Under the pieces are notes generated by a model. It saw only the letters and a program-made list of their open reading frames with translations, did not search any database and was not told the DNA's origin. A program made the position numbers and the translations under genes. Shown piece by piece: positions 8,940-13,102 of a DNA stretch of 13,102 nucleotides. Source of the stretch: a bacterium (GTDB lineage: Bacteria; Bacillota_I; Bacilli_A; RFN20; CAG-826); NCBI GenBank assembly GCA_004561785.1, contig SFUB01000032.1, positions 1-13,102 of the forward strand, in the 5' to 3' direction. The stretch's first letter is position 1. Each line of letters starts with the position of its first letter.

Positions 8940-9016
8940 CGGGACGTAGCACAGCTTGGTAGTGCGCCTGGTTCGGGACCAGGAGGTCACGGGTTCGAAC
9001 CCCGTCGTTCCGACCA
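8940..9016 (+). tRNA. tRNA-Pro, anticodon CGG
   Basis: Complete 77-nt cloverleaf. The acceptor stem CGGGACG pairs with CGTTCCG, with one G-U pair. The D arm is GCAC/GTGC, and the anticodon stem CCTGG/CCAGG encloses loop TTCGGGA, giving anticodon CGG for CCG codons. The T arm is ACGGG-TTCGAAC-CCCGT. The discriminator base is A and CCA is encoded. It has its own promoter but also lies downstream of polC with no terminator between, so it could also be made by read-through. A terminator follows. Confidence 0.97.
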
Positions 9017-9026
9017 TCGAAAAGTA

Positions 9027-9053
9027 GCCTCCGCTCCAGGCGGGGGCTTTTTT
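9027..9053 (+). terminator. Intrinsic terminator after tRNA-Pro (and probably of the uppS-polC block)
   Basis: Stem GCCTCCGC (9027-9034), loop TCCAG, stem GCGGGGGC (9040-9047) with one G-U pair, then six T (9048-9053). It is the first such structure after the stop codon of polC. Confidence 0.88.
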
Positions 9054-9117
9054 CTTGCTAAAACGGGAAAACCATTGCGTTGGAATTCCCTGTCTTTCTT
9101 TCCCGGGGAGTTGTGTT

Positions 9118-9123
9118 TATAAT
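9118..9123 (+). promoter_or_regulatory. Probable -10 box of the tRNA-Arg promoter
   Basis: A consensus TATAAT 15 nt upstream of the mature tRNA 5' end. At the 17-bp spacing (9095-9100) the -35 position reads TTTCTT, a poor match. There is no extended -10 TG and none of the GCTCGCGC octamer seen at the other two tRNAs. The terminator upstream implies an independent promoter is needed. Confidence 0.55.
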
Positions 9124-9138
9124 TCCCCTTGCCCATAA

Positions 9139-9215
9139 GGGCCCGTAGCTCAGCTGGATAGAGCGTCCCCCTCCTAAGGGGAAGGTCAGGCGTTCGAATC
9201 GCCTCGGGCCCGCCA
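9139..9215 (+). tRNA. tRNA-Arg, anticodon CCT
   Basis: Complete 77-nt cloverleaf. The acceptor stem GGGCCCG pairs fully with CGGGCCC. The D arm is GCTC/GAGC, and the anticodon stem TCCCC/GGGGA encloses loop CTCCTAA, giving anticodon CCT for AGG codons. The T arm is AGGCG-TTCGAAT-CGCCT. The discriminator base is G and CCA is encoded. It is transcribed alone between two terminators. Confidence 0.97.
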
Positions 9216-9217
9216 AG

Positions 9218-9250
9218 AAAAAAGTCCCCGTTCGGGGAATTTTTCTTTTT
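9218..9250. terminator. Bidirectional intrinsic terminator between tRNA-Arg and the convergent small gene
   Basis: Stem TCCCC (9225-9229), loop GTTC, stem GGGGA (9234-9238). A run of six A lies on the left (9218-9223) and T runs on the right (9240-9244, 9246-9250). Read from the plus strand it ends tRNA-Arg; from the minus strand the A run becomes a U tract and ends the minus-strand gene whose stop is at 9260. Confidence 0.82.
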
Positions 9251-9259
9251 CTCGCAAGC

Positions 9260-9592
9260 TTAGAAGAACCCTTCCACGGAGGTGACCGGCAAGACGAACA
9301 TCCCACCTCTGATTTTTTGGAAATTCAAAGTCGCGGAACGGATTTCGTTCTGGACTTTCGCGAGCTCTTCCTCTTCCAAAACGATGAAGAGGGTGAAATT
9401 GCCGCTCGGGAGATCGTCGGTCAAAGCCGCTAAAGACACGGCGGTAGACTTGCTGTCGTAAAATTGGGGGAAGACGTGATGCATCCCCTCGGTGGGGATC
9501 ACGGTGCCGTTATATCCTTCTTTGGACAAGGAACGGATGAGCTGCTCTGTAGCAGTCACGTGATCTAATATGGCGAATAACAATACTTTCAT
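9260..9592 (-). CDS. Small PII-like (possibly DarA-type nucleotide-binding) protein
   Basis: 110-residue cytoplasmic protein with no signal peptide or membrane segment. Its predicted pattern is beta-alpha-beta, loop, beta-alpha-beta: strand MKVLLFAILD (1-10), helix to about 25, a long loop, LPSGNFTLFIVLEEEE (61-76), a helix (78-88), then GGMFVLPVTSVEGFF (96-110). The last segment resembles the GG-x-FVLPV end of DarA/PstA, the cyclic-di-AMP-binding PII-like protein. PSGNFT resembles its SGNTT nucleotide-contact loop, but the GGF part is missing. I infer a PII-like fold; the ligand is open. The frame extends to 10033, but that part is antisense to the isomerase gene. The chosen ATG follows GGGG by 7 nt and an extended -10 box. 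Monocistronic, ending in the shared terminator. Confidence 0.6.
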   Translation of the reverse strand: MKVLLFAILDHVTATEQLIRSLSKEGYNGTVIPTEGMHHVFPQFYDSKSTAVSLAALTDDLPSGNFTLFIVLEEEELAKVQNEIRSATLNFQKIRGGMFVLPVTSVEGFF

Positions 9593-9620
9593 TTGATTAC
9601 CCCGGCTTGGGCCGGGTGAT

Positions 9621-9629
9621 AATATACCA
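9621..9629 (-). promoter_or_regulatory. Extended -10 promoter for the small PII-like gene
   Basis: On the minus strand the bases read TGG followed by TATATT, an extended -10 element with no good -35. It lies 28 nt upstream of the ATG at 9592. The predicted transcript starts near 9614-9616, at the edge of an inverted repeat CCCGGC/GCCGGG (9601-9616, loop of four) whose downstream arm overlaps the GGGG ribosome binding site. If the start is at 9616, the transcript would begin with a hairpin that hides that site. Confidence 0.5.
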
Positions 9630-9700
9630 CGGACTTTCGATTTTGCTAGTTTTGATTGCCTCCACGTCCGATAATGAAGGGCGAAAAGAGGTTTGGAAAC

Positions 9701-10201
9701 ATGATTCGCATCACCGTAAAAAATTATGGCGTGATGGAGGCGGAACTGGATTGGGACGCCGCCCCCAACACCTGCGCCAACTTCGTCGAGCTCGTGAACT
9801 CCGGCTTTTATACTGGGCTCATCTTCCACCGCATCATCAAAGGATTCATGATTCAAGGCGGATGGGGCGATTTGAAGGGCAAGCATTTGGATTATTCCAT
9901 CAAAGGGGAATTCGCCTCCAACGGCGTCAAAAATCCCTTGCTTCATAAACGCGGGGTTCTTTCCATGGCCAGGACCATGTTCCCGGATTCCGCTTCCAGT
10001 CAGTTCTTCATCATGCATAAGGACGCTCCGCATCTAGACGGGGAATATGCCGCCTTTGGGCATCTGACCTCCGGCTTTGATGTTCTAGACAAAATCGCAT
10101 CTGTGCGAACCGGAAGAAACGACATGCCCGTTCAGCCGGTCGAAATCGAGAGTATCGAAGCGATCGATGAGCCGACGAAGCCCGTTGAGAAAATCCGCTG
10201 A
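9701..10201 (+). CDS. Cyclophilin-type peptidyl-prolyl cis-trans isomerase
   Basis: 166-residue cytoplasmic protein folding catalyst (no signal peptide) that isomerises X-Pro peptide bonds. Cyclophilin motifs are clear: FHRIIKGFMIQGG (42-54, catalytic Arg44, Phe49, Gln52), SMARTMFPDSASSQFFI (88-104), and HLDGEYAAFG (111-120). His111 sits where human cyclophilin A has the cyclosporin-contact Trp121, so drug binding is probably weak. The frame is open back to a TTG at 9656, but the ATG at 9701 has AGAGG at 9687-9691, 9 nt upstream, and begins the first conserved strand. A possible -10 GATAAT lies at 9670-9675 without a good -35. It is divergent from the PII-like gene and followed by its own terminator, so transcribed alone. 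Confidence 0.93.
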   Translation: MIRITVKNYGVMEAELDWDAAPNTCANFVELVNSGFYTGLIFHRIIKGFMIQGGWGDLKGKHLDYSIKGEFASNGVKNPLLHKRGVLSMARTMFPDSASSQFFIMHKDAPHLDGEYAAFGHLTSGFDVLDKIASVRTGRNDMPVQPVEIESIEAIDEPTKPVEKIR

Positions 10202-10213
10202 AGAACGTTGTTT

Positions 10214-10236
10214 GGGCCTGGGGTCAGGCCCTTTTT
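10214..10236 (+). terminator. Intrinsic terminator of the isomerase gene
   Basis: Perfect 7-bp stem GGGCCTG (10214-10220), loop GGGT, CAGGCCC (10225-10231), then five T. It begins 12 nt after the stop codon. Confidence 0.9.
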
Positions 10237-10295
10237 GCATCGGAGGCCTCTTTGCCTCGGACTATACTTAGGCCGTCTAATAATGAAATTGGCCG

Positions 10296-10324
10296 TTGAC
10301 AGCCTCCACCTAGGCGCGTATTCT
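10296..10324 (+). promoter_or_regulatory. Strong sigma-A promoter for tRNA-Ala
   Basis: Consensus -35 TTGACA (10296-10301), 17-bp spacer, -10 TATTCT (10319-10324). An AT-rich stretch at 10279-10291 just upstream could act as an UP element. Three bases after the -10 comes GCTCGCGC (10328-10335), identical in sequence and position to the tRNA-Pro promoter. The distance from -10 to the tRNA is 26 nt in both. CGCGC (10331-10335) can pair with GCGCG (10342-10346) in the leader. Confidence 0.85.
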
Positions 10325-10350
10325 AATGCTCGCGCATAAAAGCGCGGTTT

Positions 10351-10426
10351 GGGCCTTTAGCTCAGCTGGGAGAGCGCCTCCATGGCATGGAGGAGGTCGT
10401 CGGTTCGATCCCGATAAGGTCCACCA
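10351..10426 (+). tRNA. tRNA-Ala, anticodon GGC
   Basis: Complete 76-nt cloverleaf. The acceptor stem GGGCCTT/AAGGTCC contains the G3-U70 pair that identifies tRNA-Ala. The D arm is GCTC/GAGC, and the anticodon stem CCTCC/GGAGG encloses loop ATGGCAT, giving anticodon GGC for GCC/GCU codons. The T arm is GTCGG-TTCGATC-CCGAT with one G-U pair. The discriminator base is A and CCA is encoded. Single-gene unit with its own promoter and terminator. Confidence 0.97.
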
Positions 10427-10440
10427 AATTGATTCTGATA

Positions 10441-10469
10441 AGCATCCCGAAGCATCGGGATGCTTTTTT
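10441..10469 (+). terminator. Intrinsic terminator of tRNA-Ala
   Basis: Perfect 10-bp stem AGCATCCCGA (10441-10450), loop AGCA, TCGGGATGCT (10455-10464), followed by a T run to 10469. The minus-strand side has no U tract, so it should act only on the plus strand. The 114 bases from here to the next gene (10470-10583) hold only short inverted repeats, with no gene that I can see. Confidence 0.93.
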
Positions 10470-10583
10470 CGTCCTTAGACGGCTTTAGCGCTTTTAAACT
10501 CATGAATTGAGTCCGCGGAATGGCGTTGATGGCTGGATTGGGCGCGGAGATGGGGCCGACTTTAGGCCGATTTGGGGTTCGGC

Positions 10584-11075
10584 TCACTTTTTCTCATCCG
10601 CTTTTAGCTTGTTCAAATCGATTGGGCAGTTCCAGAACGCGTGCTTTCTTTTGTAATGTTGATGGGCTTCTTCGGCTGGGAAAAAGTTATCCATCCTCGA
10701 GACCTCAACGACGTGGCCCGGACGCAGATGGGTATCTACATATCGGCATAACGTGATCCCATCCGATAGGTTTTGATAGTAGATCCCAGCCCGGTATTGC
10801 TTGCCGACGAAAGGCCCTTGGCGTCCCAAGGAATAGGGATCGATGATCCTCAAGAAGATCTCGGTAAGGTGGGTCAGATCCAAAAAGTAATCTTCGAAGT
10901 CGACTTTCACCGCTTCTGCATGGCCTGTTCCGCCTGCTTCTACTTGCTCGAAGGTTGGATGGCTGGTTTGGCCGTTCACGTAGCCGGCCGTCGTGGATAG
11001 GACTCCTTTCACCCCATCAAAATAGGCTTGAAGGCAATGGAAACTTCCGCCGGAATAAACAATCGATTTTCTCAT
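10584..11075 (-). CDS. MsrA-family protein lacking the catalytic cysteine (probable non-canonical methionine sulfoxide reductase homologue)
   Basis: 163 residues spanning nearly the whole MsrA fold, whose usual members reduce methionine-S-sulfoxide. Conserved parts are TAGYVNGQTSHPTFEQV (29-45), TGHAEAVKV (50-58), DPYSLGRQG (79-87), QYRAGIYY (93-100) and FFPAEEAHQHY (131-141). The active-site GCFW motif reads GSFH: Ser11 replaces the nucleophile and His13 the substrate-pocket Trp; Cys14 follows, as the second Cys of GCFWC in relatives. Against E. coli MsrA as I recall it (ungapped, offset 40), Tyr82 becomes Phe42 and Asp129 becomes Phe89, while Glu94 (Glu54) and Tyr134 (Tyr94) remain. The frame is intact, so this is not an obvious pseudogene. 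In-frame ATGs 10 and 4 codons upstream exist. The chosen one lies 7 nt after TATGAT and has no ribosome binding site. Confidence 0.85.
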   Translation of the reverse strand: MRKSIVYSGGSFHCLQAYFDGVKGVLSTTAGYVNGQTSHPTFEQVEAGGTGHAEAVKVDFEDYFLDLTHLTEIFLRIIDPYSLGRQGPFVGKQYRAGIYYQNLSDGITLCRYVDTHLRPGHVVEVSRMDNFFPAEEAHQHYKRKHAFWNCPIDLNKLKADEKK

Positions 11076-11082
11076 GGCGTCT

Positions 11083-11088
11083 ATCATA
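11083..11088 (-). promoter_or_regulatory. Probable -10 box of the MsrA-like gene
   Basis: TATGAT on the minus strand, with TTCCAA as a weak -35 at a 16-bp spacing (11105-11110). The box ends 7 nt before the ATG, so transcription would begin at or within a base of the start codon, giving a leaderless message. Confidence 0.45.
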
Positions 11089-11120
11089 AGGATTTTGGTC
11101 ATTCTTGGAAGGGAATAAGG

Positions 11121-11126
11121 CATAAT
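11121..11126 (+). promoter_or_regulatory. Probable -10 box of the GH3 gene
   Basis: CATAAT ends 6 nt before the ATG at 11133, placing the expected transcription start on the A of the start codon. The -35 is poor: TTGGTC at 11095-11100 would need a 20-bp spacer. GGGGG at 11127-11131 is only 1 nt from the ATG, too close to act as a normal ribosome binding site. Confidence 0.4.
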
Positions 11127-11132
11127 GGGGGC

Positions 11133-13102
11133 ATGACAAAGAAAAAGAACATTTCCAAGAAGATGACGAACGCCGAGAAGGCTTTGCTTCTCTCCGGCAA
11201 CGGCTCCTGGTTCACTTACGGAATCGAGAGATTGGGAATCAAACCCGTTGAGATGCATGATGGGCCATTGGGCCTTCGCTGGGTCGATAACAATCCGGAT
11301 TTCAACCTGAAGGAAAGCAAAGAAGCCGTCTGCTTCCCCGCTCCTTGCTTGGCTGCGTGCAGCTGGGACGTGGACTTGGAACGAGAACTCGGCCGCGCCT
11401 TGGGCCGGGAAGCGCGTTTGAAGAACACCCAAGTCCTTTTGGCCCCGGGCGCCAACATCAAAAGGAACCCTCTCTGCGGACGGAACTTTGAATACCTCTC
11501 CGAAGACCCTCTTGTCTCCGGAAAGATGGCTGCGGCCTATATCAATGGTCTCCAGGATGTGAACGTCGGCGCTTGCTTGAAACATTTCGCCTGCAACAGC
11601 CAAGAATACTACCGGATGGTCAACAATTCGATCGTTGACGAAAGGGCTTTACGAGAAATCTACCTGAAACCTTTCGAGATTGCCGTCAAGGAAGCGGATC
11701 CTTGGGCGATCATGGCCAGCTATAACAAAGTGAATGGGGAATACGCCTGCGAGTCCACTCATCTTCTCCGGGATATCCTGAAGGGCCAATGGAATTACAA
11801 AGGCGTTGTAATGTCCGATTGGGGCGCCGTGAACGATGTCGTCGCTTCCCACAATAATGGTCTGGATTTAGAGATGCCGTGCATGCTTAAGAACCGCGAT
11901 AAGGCGATTTTAAGGGCTTTGAAGAAAGGGCGTCTATGCCAAGAGGCTTTGGATGAATCCGCGGATAGGCTCGTCGCCTTTTCCAAAAAAGCAAACGCCC
12001 CCTTCAAAGACAAAATCGCCTATACGATGGACGAGGGCCATGCCATCGCCGTCAAAGTCGCAGAAGAAAGCGCCGTTTTGCTGAAAAACGACGGCGTTTT
12101 GCCTCTTAAGAACTATAAGGATGTTTGCTTCGTCGGAGAATTCGCCAGGACTCCACGTTATCAAGGCGGGGGCTCCAGCCACGTTTGCCCCCATAAGCTG
12201 GTTTCGTTTTTGGACGCCATTAAGGAAGAGGACGATCCAGAAGGAAAGAGAATCCCCTTTGCCCCCGGATATGACCTCGACTCCTCATGGGATGACGGCA
12301 ACGTCGAAAATTTCATTGCCGCGGTCGATCTGGCTTCGAAAAGCAAAACCGTCGTCATGTTTCTCGGCTTGCCGGAGAGTTCGGAGACGGAAGGTTTGGA
12401 TCGGCCCAACATCCATATGCCGGAAGAGCAGCTGCGGCTATTCGATGAGATCTATGAAGTAAATCAGAATATCATCGTCGTCCTCTCTTGCGGCGCGCCG
12501 GTGGAGGTGCCGTTCCTAGCGAAAGCCAAAGCCGTGCTTCTTATGTATTTGCCCGGTGAGGGCGGAGGCGAGGCGATCGATCACTTGCTTCGCGGCGTAG
12601 CGGTCCCTTCCGGGAAACTCGCGGAGTCCTGGCCGAAGCACATTTCCGACGCCCCTTCCTTCGGCTTCTATCCCGGCGAAGAAAGGACCTCCCTCTATCG
12701 GGAATCCATCTATGTTGGATACCGTTATTATTTGACCGCTGGAAAGGAAGTCAGCTTCCCCTTCGGCCACGGGCTCAGCTACGCCAAATTTTCCTTGAAG
12801 TCCTTAAGCCTAAGTGAAGAGACGCTTTCCGAAGGGAAGGACGTTGTGGCGACCGTGCAGGTCTCCAACGCCTCTTCCTTCTCCGCGAAGAAGGTCGTGG
12901 AACTTTATGCCGAGCCTTTGGAGACGGGGAACATCTTCAAACCGAAGCGGGTTTTGATTGGATTTAAAAAAGTCGAAATTCCTGCAAAAACCTCTCTAAA
13001 AGTTGAATTCACTATAAAATTCAGCGATTTTCAAATCTTTGATTTAGATTCTTCCTCATGGAAAGTCGAAGGCGGAAAAGTCGCGATTGAAGTCGGCGAT
13101 TC
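11133..13102 (+). CDS. Glycoside hydrolase family 3 beta-glucosidase-like enzyme, 3' end beyond the window
   Basis: Retaining exo-glycosidase, most likely removing non-reducing beta-linked glucose or xylose from small oligosaccharides. 656 codons are visible and no stop is reached. There is no signal peptide, so it acts in the cytoplasm on imported sugars. The N-terminal barrel has GRNFEYLSEDP (116-126), CLKHF (148-152) and MSDWG (227-231), with Asp229 the expected nucleophile. The alpha/beta sandwich domain has KNDGVLPL (318-325) and SETEGLDR (417-424); Glu420 aligns with the acid/base Glu of SGEGYDR in Thermotoga enzymes. FPFGHGLSY (542-550) leads into the C-terminal fibronectin-III-like domain, which is cut. 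The exact substrate cannot be told from sequence. It is divergent from the MsrA-like gene across a 57-bp gap. Confidence 0.93.
   Translation, partial: MTKKKNISKKMTNAEKALLLSGNGSWFTYGIERLGIKPVEMHDGPLGLRWVDNNPDFNLKESKEAVCFPAPCLAACSWDVDLERELGRALGREARLKNTQVLLAPGANIKRNPLCGRNFEYLSEDPLVSGKMAAAYINGLQDVNVGACLKHFACNSQEYYRMVNNSIVDERALREIYLKPFEIAVKEADPWAIMASYNKVNGEYACESTHLLRDILKGQWNYKGVVMSDWGAVNDVVASHNNGLDLEMPCMLKNRDKAILRALKKGRLCQEALDESADRLVAFSKKANAPFKDKIAYTMDEGHAIAVKVAEESAVLLKNDGVLPLKNYKDVCFVGEFARTPRYQGGGSSHVCPHKLVSFLDAIKEEDDPEGKRIPFAPGYDLDSSWDDGNVENFIAAVDLASKSKTVVMFLGLPESSETEGLDRPNIHMPEEQLRLFDEIYEVNQNIIVVLSCGAPVEVPFLAKAKAVLLMYLPGEGGGEAIDHLLRGVAVPSGKLAESWPKHISDAPSFGFYPGEERTSLYRESIYVGYRYYLTAGKEVSFPFGHGLSYAKFSLKSLSLSEETLSEGKDVVATVQVSNASSFSAKKVVELYAEPLETGNIFKPKRVLIGFKKVEIPAKTSLKVEFTIKFSDFQIFDLDSSSWKVEGGKVAIEVGD

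Noticed and set aside
8928..9122. 64-aa plus-strand open frame over tRNA-Pro containing DVAQLGSAPGSG
   Set aside because: Recurrent spurious translation of a tRNA gene and its terminator.
9125..9141. CCCTT/AAGGG leader hairpin before tRNA-Arg
   Set aside because: The right arm would use the first bases of the tRNA acceptor stem, so it competes with the tRNA fold and is probably chance.
9058..9306. 82-aa minus-strand open frame over tRNA-Arg containing PRRFERLTFPLGGGRS
   Set aside because: Antisense translation of a tRNA gene, a common database artefact; it also overlaps the end of a better-supported gene.
9593..10033. N-terminal extension of the PII-like frame to 257 residues
   Set aside because: Antisense to the well-conserved cyclophilin coding sequence.
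10263..10268. TATACT as a second promoter upstream of tRNA-Ala
   Set aside because: No -35 at an acceptable spacing; the consensus promoter at 10296-10324 is far better.
10554..10583. GCCGA/TCGGC inverted repeat as a terminator of the MsrA-like gene
   Set aside because: Only 5 bp with a long loop and no U tract on the minus strand.
10357..10587. 76-aa minus-strand open frame over tRNA-Ala containing RDRTDDLLHAMEALSQLS
   Set aside because: This is a well-known false protein produced by reading antisense through tRNA-Ala; the underlying tRNA is perfect.
11076..11603. N-terminal extension of the MsrA-like frame by 176 residues
   Set aside because: The extension is antisense to the conserved start of the GH3 gene and has no family similarity; MsrA homology begins at the chosen ATG.

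Overview
The window is a housekeeping segment of a Gram-positive (Bacillota, probably Bacilli-type) chromosome. The gene order uppS-cdsA-dxr-rseP-polC and the Gram-positive replicase PolC point there. TGA is used only as a stop codon in these genes, so this is the standard bacterial code and not the Mycoplasma code. Base composition is close to half G+C. The tRNA genes encode their own CCA ends. I cannot name a genus.

Region 1 (1-9053, plus strand) is one long co-directional block. It starts inside uppS (undecaprenyl diphosphate synthase) and runs through cdsA, dxr, rseP and polC. The first four genes overlap by 4-8 bp, and polC starts about 10 bp after rseP. dxr feeds the MEP isoprenoid route, uppS makes the undecaprenyl carrier lipid for the cell wall, cdsA makes CDP-diacylglycerol for phospholipids, and rseP is an intramembrane protease. 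PolC is the replicative polymerase. No terminator follows polC. The first strong one lies beyond tRNA-Pro(CGG), which also has its own promoter inside the last codons of polC.

Region 2 (9054-10470) holds tRNA-Arg(CCT), a small minus-strand gene resembling the PII-like/DarA fold, a divergent cyclophilin-type peptidyl-prolyl isomerase, and tRNA-Ala(GGC). Clear hairpin/T-tract terminators separate the units. The tRNA-Pro and tRNA-Ala promoters share spacing and an identical GC-rich octamer at the start of transcription.

Region 3 (10471-13102) is a divergent pair. On the minus strand is an MsrA-family protein whose catalytic cysteine is serine. On the plus strand is a cytoplasmic-type glycoside hydrolase family 3 beta-glucosidase that runs off the window. 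Both look leaderless, with a -10 box 6-7 nt before the ATG.

Most of the window is ordinary. The items most worth a second look are the MsrA-like protein lacking its nucleophile, the paired tRNA promoter/leader architecture, the RseP without a visible PDZ motif, and the small PII-like protein. I see no mobile element, CRISPR array or defence system.
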